Source: Rhodopirellula sp.
GTDB taxonomy: Bacteria; Planctomycetota; Planctomycetia; Planctomycetales; Planctomycetaceae
NCBI GenBank assembly: GCA_013203845.1
Contig: JABMPE010000261.1
Span: 1 to 34,825 of the forward strand
DNA length: 34,825 nt
Reading direction: 5' to 3'
Both the position numbers and the translations under genes were made by a program. The notes under the pieces are model-generated. The model searched no databases. It saw only the letters and a list, made by a program, of their open reading frames with translations, and was not told the origin of the DNA. Positions 1 to 9,483 of this stretch are shown here, in pieces. Numbering within the stretch: position 1 is the stretch's first letter; every line of letters starts with the position of its first letter.

Positions 1-35
1 ATCGCCCAGACCATTTATCTTCCCAGATGCCCTCT
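1..35. repeat. Left arm of a 35-bp inverted repeat shared with the right end of the window
   Basis: Bases 1-35 are the exact reverse complement of bases 34767-34801; the match breaks at base 36. Here the arm is in frame with the integrase gene and encodes IAQTIYLPRCP. The match may continue to the left of the window, which cannot be seen. It could be a real duplicated integrase fragment or a contig-end assembly artefact. Confidence 0.9.
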
Positions 36-720
36 TAGAGAGCCGAAGCCCACGACGCAGCCATGTTTTTCGCGGGCAGAAGTTGAACAGATTATCGAGT
101 CAAGTAATGAGCCCCAGCGATCTGTCTTCACCATATTGGCCGACACCGGCGCCCGGATCGGAGAGATCGAATGGCTGGAGTGGAGCGATGTTGATTTTCA
201 GAGGAACGTTCTTCATATCCGCGCGAAGGACGGCTGGATTCCGAAAACCGGAAATCAGCGTGCAATCCCAATGACCGATCGTGTTCGCAGACTACTTCGC
301 TCGCGCCGTCGCGAGCATCGGTGGGTTTTCACAGCCGCGCCTTCACGAACTTATCCCAACGGGGATCATCAAATCTCCGAACGCCGACTGCTTCGCTCGC
401 TCAAACGACTGCTGAAGAAACTCAACATCAAAGGCCATCTTCACACATTCCGGCATGCATTCATTTCACATGCCCTGTCAACTGGCGTTCCCGAAGCTGT
501 TGTCAGAAGCATCGTTGGGCACGTCGACGAAAAAATCATTCGCCTCTATACGCACATTGCTGATCAGCGATGCCAGCAGGCGATCAGGAGTATTGAACAG
601 CAGCCGGATGGTCCGACTGCCACTACTGAGGCGGATGATGCTGGGCGGAAAATGACCGCTCCGGCAGACTCCAAGGATTCGGAGAATCATGATGAAGATG
701 GTACAAAAAGCACAGTTTGA
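1..720 (+). CDS. Tyrosine recombinase/integrase, C-terminal catalytic part (5' end outside window)
   Basis: The reading frame is open from base 1, so the gene enters the window already in progress; the first internal ATG is at 136 but homology-like sequence begins before it (LPRCPLREPKP linker, then FSRAEVEQII). The visible part is the catalytic domain of a XerC/D or phage-type tyrosine recombinase, which cuts and rejoins DNA through a covalent tyrosine link. Visible active-site elements are the first arginine in TGARIGE (about 145-165), the HTFRH box (442-456), GHVDEK, and the nucleophile Tyr at 547-549 in RLYTHI. All are intact, so the enzyme is probably active if the missing N-terminal DNA-binding domain is whole. 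A polar tail of about 45 residues follows the catalytic core. It ends 100 bp from a tRNA-Ser gene, a common integration target of such enzymes. Confidence 0.88.
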   Translation: MAQTIYLPRCPLREPKPTTQPCFSRAEVEQIIESSNEPQRSVFTILADTGARIGEIEWLEWSDVDFQRNVLHIRAKDGWIPKTGNQRAIPMTDRVRRLLRSRRREHRWVFTAAPSRTYPNGDHQISERRLLRSLKRLLKKLNIKGHLHTFRHAFISHALSTGVPEAVVRSIVGHVDEKIIRLYTHIADQRCQQAIRSIEQQPDGPTATTEADDAGRKMTAPADSKDSENHDEDGTKSTV

Positions 721-780
721 GAATCAGCACAACATCAGCACAATGGCAAATGCCTCGCTCAATCGCTCCGCGCAAACCAA

Positions 781-809
781 AGGCCGCCATCGATTTACGA
801 TGACGGCCT
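781..809 (-). terminator. Hairpin downstream of tRNA-Ser
   Basis: Arms 781-792 and 798-809 form a 12-bp stem with a 5-nt loop. Read from the minus strand the single imperfect position is a G-U pair, which favours minus-strand transcription, that is, the end of the tRNA transcript 10 bp away. It is followed by only a weak T run (TTTGGTTT). It could also stop the convergent integrase transcript. Confidence 0.45.
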
Positions 810-819
810 ATGGTCAAGG

Positions 820-904
<85 letters not shown>

Positions 905-1071
905 GAATCTCGATGGTTTGCTCTCGTGGCCGAGCCGGCAGTCATGCTGCCAAAGCAAACCCATGAAACCGCTGAACCGCTTTCGAAATTCGAAAACAGG
1001 CCCACAGCGCGGCAACGCACAACATTTTCGGCAGGAGCGTCACTCCGGCTCAAATGAAGTTGCGGGCGAAG

Positions 1072-1386
1072 TTATTCCGCGGCAGCGGCTTCTTTTCGCT
1101 GCTTGCACTCGGCTTCCCGAGCCGCAACAGCATCGACAGCAACCATCCGCGTCCGGATCTGGCGGCATTTTGCATCCAGATTTCTCCAGATCGGATCACG
1201 TCTTCGATCGGCAGCCGCCACTTTCTTCTCGTCAAGAATACTGACGTATTTGCCAAGTTCTGTCCGAGCGATGGCCAACTGTCGGTCGAGTGAATCCTGT
1301 GTCTGTCCCATGATCTCAAAACCCTGTTCGTCAGCGGACCAATACAGGCCCTTTCGAATTCTTCTGAATTTGTACAGTTCAGCCAT
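1072..1386 (-). CDS. Small charged hypothetical protein
   Basis: This 104-residue protein starts MAELYKFRRIRKGLYWS and has no signal peptide or membrane segment. It is rich in Lys, Arg, Glu and Ala, ends in an alanine run (KEAAAAE), and its second half (DEKKVAAADRRRDPIWRNLDAKCR onward) looks helical. I do not recognise a family. A longer overlapping frame on the same strand (1050-1475) has a less protein-like composition and is taken to be a shadow. No clear Shine-Dalgarno site precedes the start, which is common in planctomycetes. It stands alone between the tRNA and the divergently read DUF4159 gene. Coding is likely but not certain. Confidence 0.6.
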   Translation of the reverse strand: MAELYKFRRIRKGLYWSADEQGFEIMGQTQDSLDRQLAIARTELGKYVSILDEKKVAAADRRRDPIWRNLDAKCRQIRTRMVAVDAVAAREAECKQRKEAAAAE

Positions 1387-1646
1387 TCAGAGGCTGAAGA
1401 ATCGCGCATTGTGGCGATCTGCGTCGCGTTGATCAATGGGTCGCGGTGGAATTCATTCACTTGCCGAATCCCCACTGCGAATACGCACTCATTTGCCGAT
1501 AAATTACAGTGCGTCCCGTCTGCAGGCCTCTGACGAAACCGGCGCGACGCGATTGACCAGAGCGGGGTTGCTTACCTGCTGGAATCGTCGACATTATCGG
1601 ACACGGCCATTTCCAGGTCGATTGCCATCAACCGGAGCCGCGTACC

Positions 1647-4160
1647 ATGTGTGAAATCAGAACATTCAGCGTGGCAAACAGCGGCCATGTATCGTCTCGA
1701 GATTGTCTCGGTTGCGAACCACGCAGGAAAAGGACGTTCTCCCACGTGTGGCTCGTGGATGCTCGGCGACTCAATCGACGGAGCTTTTGGGGGCTTGTCG
1801 TCGTCGTTGCCTTCACGGCGGGAATTTTTTCGTCGAACACAGCAAGGGCCCAGGTCAATGTTTTGACCGAGCAGGCAGTTCTGGATTCGATTGCTGGTGG
1901 CACGAAAGCTCTGCTGGCACAACAGGGGGCTAATGGTGCCTGGAATTCTTCCGGCCACGTTGTTGGCGGAACGGCACTGGTAACCTTGTCGCTATTGAAC
2001 TGCGGAATGGATGCCGACGATGAACCCGTCCGGAGAGCGCTGGAATTTCTTCGTTCAGTGAGGGAACCTGACGAAACTTACGAGGTATCGCTGCTGCTGA
2101 TGGTCTACGCCGCCACGAAGGATCCCGACGACAAGCGACGAATGAGAAGTCTCGTCACCCGGTTGGAGGGCGCGCAGAAAACGCGAGGCCCTATGAAAGG
2201 CTGCTGGAGTTACTCCACCAGGGACGCGATCATCGATACCAACGGCGACCACAGTAACGGTCAATTCGCAGTATTGGGATTATTCGAAGCGGCGATGGCA
2301 GGTGTCGACGTCGAGCGATCCGTCTGGGAAAGTGCTCGCGAGCACTGGGAGCGGGCTCAGAACGGCGACGGCGGATGGGGTTACGCGTCGATCAACGGAG
2401 GCGACAGCACGGGCAGCATGACCGTCGCGGGAATTGCCGTGCAGGTGATGGCCTCAGCCATGCTGCAGGATGACGACAAGCTCGATGCTGATGGCAACCC
2501 GTCGTGCTGTGGGAAACCGGAAATCGACGAATCGCTCGAACGCGGTTTACGCTGGATGGCCAACCATTTTTCCGTGTCAAGAAACCCCGGGGCAGGTTCC
2601 TGGAAGTTCTACTACCTGTATGGTCTCGAACGGGCAGGGCGGTTGAGTGGTCGAAGATTCTTCGGCGAGAACGACTGGTACCGCTCGGGAGCTCGCCACC
2701 TGATCGGAATGCAGAACAAACGCAACGGACAATGGGATGGTGGCGGAAACACGGAGACGATCGTTGCTACCAGTTTCTCCCTGCTGTTTCTTTCGAAGGG
2801 GATGGCTCCCGTTCTAATCAACAAGCTGAAGTACGGTCCTGGTGCCGTGAAGCAGGACGACATTGACGACTGGAACCGCCAACCCAACGACATTCGAAAT
2901 CTGACATCACGACTGACCGGAGCTCAGGACTGGCCGAAGCTGATGACCTGGCAGGTCGTTGATCTCAACCAGGCATCAGGAGACGGGTCGGTTGGCGACA
3001 TTAATCAGGCTCCGGTCCTGTACCTGTCCGGCGCCAACCGTCCGGAGTTTGATCAGAAACAGATTGAGCTGCTGCGCGAATACGTGAACCTCGGCGGCTT
3101 TATTCTGGCTGTGAATAATTGTGGTTCGGAAGATTTCCGCGCCGGTATTCACAATCTCGTCGCGAAGATGTACCCGAACGGCGAAACTAGCCTGCAACGG
3201 CTCACCGCCGAGCATCCAGTCTTCAGAACCGAGTACCTGCTGGATGCCGACAGCTCGGAACTGTGGGGCGCCGAATTCGGATGCCGTACGGCGATCATGT
3301 ACTCGCCAGACGACCTCGGCTGCTTGTGGAATCGCTGGTCGAAGCTCGATCCTCCCAACCGTCCAGCTCAGTTTTCAGGCCGCGTCGAGCGTGCGATGCG
3401 AGTTGGTACAAACATCATCACTTACGCGACGGGGCGAGAACCGGTCAACAAGTTGAAGCGCCAGGAACTCGCGAACCGGAAGGATGAAGACTCGCGAGTC
3501 AGTCGTGGGCTGATGCAGATTGCGCAGGTTCGACACACCGGTGGCTGGGACACAGCACCTACAGCCGCGAGAAATATTCTGCTGGCTGTCAATCGAACCG
3601 TTGGACTGACAGCGTCGACCGAACCTGCCAGTGTGCTGCTGTCCGATAAGAGTCTGTTTGACTATTCGATGCTCGTCATGCACGGACGGCACGCGTTCAC
3701 CACGACCGCTGAAGAACGCGAACGTCTGGGGGAATATCTCGGGCGAGGCCGGCTGCTGATGGCGGATGCCTGTTGTGGATCGAAGCAGTTCGATCGTGCG
3801 TTCCGCGACTTCATGCAGGATCTTTACCCTGGAAAGAAACTCGAACGAATTCCGGTCGATCACGAACTGTTCACCGACGAAGACTTTCATAACCTGCGGC
3901 AGGTGCAGCGGCGAGTCACCGTTGAGGGCCAGAACGCCACACTCGAAGGAGGTGTCGACAGCGGCCCGCCATTTCTGGAAGGCATTCAGATTGATGGCCG
4001 CTACGTTGTGATTTACAGCAAGTTCGACATCAGCTGCGCGCTGGAGCGGCAGGCCTCAATCGCGTGTGCGGGCTACGTGACCGAGGACGCCGTTCGAATT
4101 TCGGTCAATATTCTGCTGTATTCGATGCTGCGAAAGGGCGGGTTACCTGCGACTCGGTAG
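1647..4160 (+). CDS. Exported alpha/alpha-toroid (prenyltransferase/squalene-oxidase repeat) protein with two DUF4159 modules
   Basis: The protein has up to 837 residues. After a hydrophobic export signal (about residues 45-68, ending near ARAQV) come helical repeats of the terpenoid-cyclase/prenyltransferase toroid type (about 75-400). The visible motifs are GANGAWNSSG, NGDGGWGYAS and KRNGQWDGGG. Two DUF4159-like modules follow. The first spans about 425-620 and contains YLSGANRPEF and LREYVNLGG. The second spans about 635-835 and contains MHGRHAF, LGEYLGRGR and LLMADACCGS. DUF4159 resembles a glutamine-amidotransferase-like fold, but its function is unknown. In planctomycetes, toroid plus DUF4159 proteins are widespread, often near MoxR-type ATPase/DUF58 genes; none is visible here. 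The ATG at 1647 leaves about 45 residues before the hydrophobic core, so a GTG at 1746 or 1755 (giving MDARRLNRRS) may be the true start. Confidence 0.9.
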   Translation: MCEIRTFSVANSGHVSSRDCLGCEPRRKRTFSHVWLVDARRLNRRSFWGLVVVVAFTAGIFSSNTARAQVNVLTEQAVLDSIAGGTKALLAQQGANGAWNSSGHVVGGTALVTLSLLNCGMDADDEPVRRALEFLRSVREPDETYEVSLLLMVYAATKDPDDKRRMRSLVTRLEGAQKTRGPMKGCWSYSTRDAIIDTNGDHSNGQFAVLGLFEAAMAGVDVERSVWESAREHWERAQNGDGGWGYASINGGDSTGSMTVAGIAVQVMASAMLQDDDKLDADGNPSCCGKPEIDESLERGLRWMANHFSVSRNPGAGSWKFYYLYGLERAGRLSGRRFFGENDWYRSGARHLIGMQNKRNGQWDGGGNTETIVATSFSLLFLSKGMAPVLINKLKYGPGAVKQDDIDDWNRQPNDIRNLTSRLTGAQDWPKLMTWQVVDLNQASGDGSVGDINQAPVLYLSGANRPEFDQKQIELLREYVNLGGFILAVNNCGSEDFRAGIHNLVAKMYPNGETSLQRLTAEHPVFRTEYLLDADSSELWGAEFGCRTAIMYSPDDLGCLWNRWSKLDPPNRPAQFSGRVERAMRVGTNIITYATGREPVNKLKRQELANRKDEDSRVSRGLMQIAQVRHTGGWDTAPTAARNILLAVNRTVGLTASTEPASVLLSDKSLFDYSMLVMHGRHAFTTTAEERERLGEYLGRGRLLMADACCGSKQFDRAFRDFMQDLYPGKKLERIPVDHELFTDEDFHNLRQVQRRVTVEGQNATLEGGVDSGPPFLEGIQIDGRYVVIYSKFDISCALERQASIACAGYVTEDAVRISVNILLYSMLRKGGLPATR

Positions 4161-4446
4161 TCCGTCCGTTCGTCGGCTCAGACACCAACCCGGTTCGCGC
4201 CGACCGCTCTTCGGGAACGTCGATTCGTTCTGCTCGTTCTGCGGATAAGTTTGGCTGGAAAGAATCGACCGCGTCAGACTGAACGCGTACCGGCTCAGAA
4301 TCTGTCGCCGCCAGTCCGTGGAGTTGTCTCTGACCGCGGACGCCGCTAGCGTGTCTCGGTCGAAGATTATCGCAAGTCGAGACGAGTTCTCCTCGCGCAC
4401 TCAATTCATCACAAAACACACTTTTCAAGTACAAACGAGAGCTGAT

Positions 4447-5862
<1,416 letters not shown>

Positions 5863-5874
5863 GCCGCAGAGCGG

Positions 5875-5918
5875 CGCTGATAAACGCAGATCAGATAAAC
5901 CATCTGCGTTTATCGGCG
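5875..5918 (+). terminator. Long hairpin downstream of lpdA
   Basis: Arms 5875-5891 and 5902-5918 pair over 17 bp with one U-G wobble and a 10-nt loop, starting 13 bp after the stop codon. There is no T run after it, so it may act as a Rho-assisted terminator or an mRNA-stabilising end. It could equally be one copy of a dispersed palindromic repeat. Confidence 0.5.
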
Positions 5919-6028
5919 ACGATCTGTGGCTAATTCAGCCTGTCCTCTATGGCTCAATCGGGTGCGTATTTCCAAGGTGTAATGCTACTTCGACTTATGA
6001 ACCAGCTTCAGCCATTAAGGAATATGAC

Positions 6029-7309
6029 ATGAATCTTCAACAAGTCTCTGTCCTGATTCTTTGCGCCATACTTGTTGGCGGTTCGCTTGTACAAGCCGAA
6101 AACTGGCCGAACTGGCGAGGACCGAAGAACGACGGAATCAGCAGCGAAACTGGGCTGGCGACGACGTGGGACTCCGAAAAGAACGTTGCCTGGAAACTCA
6201 AGCTGCCCGGTTCAGGCGGTGCAACGCCCGTTGTGTGGGACGATCGAATTTTTCTGACGGCAGTCGTTGGCGATGAACTGACATTGATCTGCGTCGGCAC
6301 CGACGGAAAGACCCGCTGGAGTCAAGTTGTCAGCCGAGGCAACAAAGATGTCCGCGGCGACGAAGGGAACTCAGCGGCTAATTCGCCTTCGACCGACGGC
6401 AAGCACGTCTGGGCGATGTTCGCCAACGGGGCTCTGGCCTGCTTCACTGTCGACGGTAAAGAAGTCTGGTCACTCGACCTGCCTGCACGGTACGGCGACT
6501 TCAAAATCGCCTTCGGTCTCACGTCGACACCGGTGCTCGACGATGGTCGTCTTTACCTGCAACTGATTCATGGCGAACAGAACGGCGAGCCGAGCGAAGG
6601 GCTGGTCGTCTGTCTGGATGCCGCTACCGGAAATCAGGTGTGGATGCAGCAGCGGCATACTGACGGCGTTTACGAGAACAAGTCGTCCTACGCGTCTCCC
6701 ATGATGTACGACCACGGCGGGTTGAAGTATTTAGTGACGCACGGTGCTGATTACACCATCGCTCACGACCTGGTCGACGGACGGGAAATCTGGCGTTGCG
6801 GGAATCTGAACGTCAAAGCCAACTACGACAAAACACTGCGTTTTGTGGCGTCGCCGCTGTGTGCTGACGGCATGATCGTGGTTCCGACCGCCAAGCGAGG
6901 GCCTGTCCGAGTTCTGCGTCCCGATGGAAAAGGCGACATTACGTTCAACAAGGACGTGCACCTCTGGAGTCACGAAAAGACTCCGGATGTTCCGTCAACG
7001 CTCATCCACGACGGACTGGTTTACCTCTGCATGCAGGACGGAAACCTCTACTGCCTGGATCAGAAGACGGGCGAGGAATACTACTTCGAGCGGACGCACC
7101 GCCAGCGTCATCGAGCATCCCCGGTTTACGCCGACGGGCATCTTTACCTGACCGCTCGCGACGGCATCGTGTCCGTTGTGAAGACCGGCAAAAAGTTCGA
7201 GCTGGTCGCTCAGAACGAGCTGGGAGAAGCTATCGCCGCGTCACCGGCGATCTCCAACGGAACGATTTATCTGCGAACGTTTGATTCGTTGTGGGCCATC
7301 CGAAAGTAG
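6029..7309 (+). CDS. Exported PQQ-like beta-propeller repeat protein
   Basis: The start at 6029 is set by a purine-rich site (TAAGG, 6016-6020) and an immediate signal peptide (MNLQQVSVLILCAIL to VQAEN). The mature part opens with NWPNWRGPKNDG, a common entry of planctomycete PQQ-like propellers, and continues with repeated blades carrying the pattern xLYCLDxxTGxExW (for example VVCLDAATGNQVWM and YLCMQDGNLYCLDQKTGEE). The total is 426 residues, enough for a six- to eight-bladed propeller. Such proteins have the fold of quinoprotein dehydrogenases and of BamB, but I see no cytochrome motif or known catalytic set, so the real activity is unknown. It probably acts in the periplasm. It forms a single-gene unit between two long hairpins. 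Confidence 0.93.
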   Translation: MNLQQVSVLILCAILVGGSLVQAENWPNWRGPKNDGISSETGLATTWDSEKNVAWKLKLPGSGGATPVVWDDRIFLTAVVGDELTLICVGTDGKTRWSQVVSRGNKDVRGDEGNSAANSPSTDGKHVWAMFANGALACFTVDGKEVWSLDLPARYGDFKIAFGLTSTPVLDDGRLYLQLIHGEQNGEPSEGLVVCLDAATGNQVWMQQRHTDGVYENKSSYASPMMYDHGGLKYLVTHGADYTIAHDLVDGREIWRCGNLNVKANYDKTLRFVASPLCADGMIVVPTAKRGPVRVLRPDGKGDITFNKDVHLWSHEKTPDVPSTLIHDGLVYLCMQDGNLYCLDQKTGEEYYFERTHRQRHRASPVYADGHLYLTARDGIVSVVKTGKKFELVAQNELGEAIAASPAISNGTIYLRTFDSLWAIRK

Positions 7310-7336
7310 AGCTTTTTTCGAACGGCAATCACAACA

Positions 7337-7415
7337 AGGCTGGAACAAGCTCCGCGCAGTTCCGGCAAAGCCAGGAATTCGATCTGCCGGAACTGCGCGG
7401 AGCTTGTTCCAGCCT
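7337..7415. repeat. Perfect 31-bp inverted repeat (long stem-loop)
   Basis: Arms 7337-7367 and 7385-7415 are exact reverse complements, separated by a 17-nt loop (7368-7384). The stem begins 27 bp after the propeller stop codon. It would fold strongly in RNA from either strand. No T run follows. It may be a terminator or a copy of a palindromic repeat family. Confidence 0.9.
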
Positions 7416-7918
7416 GCATCGCTCATATCGCTCGCGGGCAAGGTTGAGACATTGGCGGTCGCTCGACTGCATGTCGTGGAGTTTCGCTGGAAACGTCTCC
7501 TTACTTAGCGGCCTGGGGTCTAAATCGGCGTGTGCCAGTGCAGTGCCGAGTTCTGGCCGCAGTGATATCGCCACACTCATCGGCCGGTCGAAATTGGACC
7601 TCGCTGCGAAGCTTGCAGTTTACCCAGACTCACTCGCAGCGCTGAAATTATTGCAAGTCAGCCTCGTTCGTGTGCGCCGTCGGCTGTCGACGGCCCCGAG
7701 GTTTAGCGCGTTCTGAAGAATTTCTTGTCAAATTTTCAAATGCGCTTCAGACACGCTGCAAAGTCTTGCCCGAATTTCGCGAGCGGCGATACACATCCGT
7801 CGCACTTGAACGACAGGTGCAGCAGCGACTTCAACCCCTCGGTCGAATCGAAATCGCACTCTGCGAACTTTCATCGACCTGAAGTCAATGCGGAACGCAG
7901 CAGCGGAGTCACTCCCTC

Positions 7919-7954
7919 GAACCTGTCCGGTGAAGAGTTCTCTTCACCAGGTTC
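7919..7954 (+). promoter_or_regulatory. Nested hairpin in the leader of the YTV-like gene
   Basis: An inner 9-bp perfect stem (7929-7937 with 7940-7948, 2-nt loop) is enclosed by a 6-bp outer stem (GAACCT 7919-7924 with AGGTTC 7949-7954), with a 4-nt bulge on the left side. It lies about 92 bp upstream of the start codon. It could be a 5' UTR structure or, as DNA, a palindromic operator. Confidence 0.5.
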
Positions 7955-8045
7955 TGCTCCGCTGGTCGAGCCGACGCCCGTTCGGTTTCGAGCATCAGAT
8001 CATCACTCCAATTCATCACTCCGCAATTTGCCAGGAAGGTTTGCA

Positions 8046-9161
8046 ATGACTCGACAGATCCGCTGGGCATTCAGTGCTCTCGCAGGTGCGGCTGTCCTCA
8101 CCTCTGCATCAGCCGCCTCGGCCCAATGGTTCTCATCGCCGGGCTGTGGTTGTGCAACTCAGCCAGTTGCTCGCCCCGTCGCTCAGACCTGTTACCAGCA
8201 GGTGCCGGTCACTCAGTACCAGCAGGTCAAACAGAAAGTGCGACGGCCGGTAACCGAGGTCGAGTACATCGAAGAGCCAGTCACCACTTATCGACCGGTC
8301 GTGGAAACGAAGACCGTCGACGTCCCGGTGACCGAATATCAGAACGTGACCGAGTACCAGACTCGCGTCACCCAGACTGGCAACTGGCAGACGAACTACC
8401 ACTGTCGTCAGAAGCTGACTCCGTGTCAGTACGATCCTTCACCCAGCCCGATGGGCTGGTTGAACCGGTCGGCTTATCGAATCCGCTCGGCCTTCACGCC
8501 GAACGTTGTCGCCACACGACAGTTTGTGCCGCGAACCTGCACCGCTCAGGTACCAGTGACACGTCAGGTTGCTATGCAGTCTGTCCGTCAGCAGACCTAT
8601 CAGGTCACGAAGTACGTGCCTGAGCAGACGACTCGCAGAGTCGCGGTCAACAAAGTTCGCTGGGTTGAAGAAGAAGTCGTCGCCATGAAGCCGATTACTG
8701 TCATGCAGACCGTGCCGGTGACACGCACCGCGTGGGGCTATAACAACTACGCTCCGGCAACCCAGACCGCTTTCGGCTGGAATCCTTACGGCACGCCGGC
8801 CATCAGCTACGCCGCTCCGGCTACAACAATCAGTCTCGCTCCCAGCCCCGACCCGGTCAGTGCTGCGAAGCCCGCCGCGACGCGAGCGGCTTCCCGGGAC
8901 GCTGACGACATCAATAAGGCACTCGACGACCGCAGCGAACTCAACAGCATCGAAAAAAATCAGGAACCTGTTCGACGCAGTGCAGTCGAAGAACCGGGGC
9001 GAGGCCTTGGTCATCGTTCCAACATGTTCGAGCCGGTTCGACCAAGCTCTAATCGAGCGGCCGGAATTGCACGGGTCGGCGGCTGGCGAGCCAGCACTCC
9101 GACCACGGAAGTCTTACCAATCCTCCCTCCAGTGAGCATGCCCATCGCGGCGGCTCACTGA
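8046..9161 (+). CDS. Secreted planctomycete repeat protein with YTV-like Val/Thr/Tyr-rich motifs
   Basis: The start at 8046 has a good ribosome site (AGGAAGG, 8032-8038) and a signal peptide ending near ASAASAQ. The mature 345-residue chain is built of short beta-type repeats such as VPVTQYQQVKQKVRRPVTEV, VDVPVTEYQNVTEYQTRV and VPVTRQVAMQSVRQQTYQV, alternating Pro-Val-Thr with Tyr/Arg/Gln, plus a Cys-containing N-terminal patch (SSPGCGCAT). This recalls the YTV-type repeats found in planctomycete cell-envelope proteins. The C-terminal third is low in repeats and probably disordered. A structural role in the cell surface is an inference from composition and export. It is a single-gene transcript with its own strong terminator, as for an abundant protein. 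An earlier in-frame start at 7725 would add an unlikely 107-residue extension. Confidence 0.85.
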   Translation: MTRQIRWAFSALAGAAVLTSASAASAQWFSSPGCGCATQPVARPVAQTCYQQVPVTQYQQVKQKVRRPVTEVEYIEEPVTTYRPVVETKTVDVPVTEYQNVTEYQTRVTQTGNWQTNYHCRQKLTPCQYDPSPSPMGWLNRSAYRIRSAFTPNVVATRQFVPRTCTAQVPVTRQVAMQSVRQQTYQVTKYVPEQTTRRVAVNKVRWVEEEVVAMKPITVMQTVPVTRTAWGYNNYAPATQTAFGWNPYGTPAISYAAPATTISLAPSPDPVSAAKPAATRAASRDADDINKALDDRSELNSIEKNQEPVRRSAVEEPGRGLGHRSNMFEPVRPSSNRAAGIARVGGWRASTPTTEVLPILPPVSMPIAAAH

Positions 9162-9205
9162 CTTTCCGCCGGTGCTATCCGGCAGCCGGGCTCCATCCGG
9201 CAACG

Positions 9206-9251
9206 CTTCTCCCTTCCCTCCCTCCCTTCTTTTCTCCCCTCTCTTCTTCTT
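9206..9251 (+). other. 46-nt pure pyrimidine tract in the 3' UTR of the YTV-like gene
   Basis: Every base from 9206 to 9251 is C or T. It is followed at once by an imperfect 11-bp RNA stem (9250-9260 with 9275-9285, two G-U pairs) and then by the terminator. As RNA it would be C/U-rich and unstructured, like a Rho loading site; as DNA it could form unusual structures. No function is shown by sequence alone. Confidence 0.75.
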
Positions 9252-9322
9252 GTAGGCAGCGTCCTCCCTCCCAGGTTGCTTACAAGGCAGTCTCCCCTCT
9301 GCTGCGTTTCTCTCTTCCCCGC

Positions 9323-9355
9323 GGCACCGGTTTCACACCGGTGCCCTTTTTTTTT
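9323..9355 (+). terminator. Intrinsic terminator of the YTV-like gene
   Basis: A 9-bp perfect GC-rich stem (GGCACCGGT 9323-9331 with ACCGGTGCC 9337-9345, loop TTCAC) is followed by C and nine T residues (9347-9355). This is the clearest intrinsic terminator in the window. It lies about 160 bp after the stop codon and 130 bp before the next start. Confidence 0.93.
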
Positions 9356-9483
9356 GCGCCGACCTGATTTCGAGAGTCCGGTGCAGCGTGTTCCAAACCG
9401 ATCCGAAGGAGTATTCTCGTCATCCATTCGAGTTTCGAAACCCGTGGTTCCCCACTCTATCGATAATCAACACAGAGGGTGTT

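Larger units (their letters stand above)
7310..8045. other. Long intergenic region without a convincing gene
   Basis: This is 736 bp between the propeller gene and the YTV-like gene. Open frames exist on both strands but their translations lack protein-like composition, and the frame that continues upstream of the YTV-like gene (7725-8045) is unlikely to be translated. The region holds a perfect 31-bp inverted repeat (7337-7415), a 7-bp hairpin (7676-7694), and a nested hairpin in the probable leader (7919-7954). It probably contains the 3' end of one transcript and the promoter plus 5' leader of the next. Confidence 0.6.

Noticed and set aside
1050..1475. Longer minus-strand frame overlapping the 104-residue gene
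   Set aside because: Composition is not protein-like and it overlaps the better-coding frame in another phase.
7291..7716. Plus-strand 141-codon frame in the intergenic region
   Set aside because: It spans the 31-bp inverted repeat and has no protein-like features or ribosome site.
7725..8045. N-terminal extension of the YTV-like protein
   Set aside because: It precedes the signal peptide; the ATG at 8046 has a strong ribosome site.
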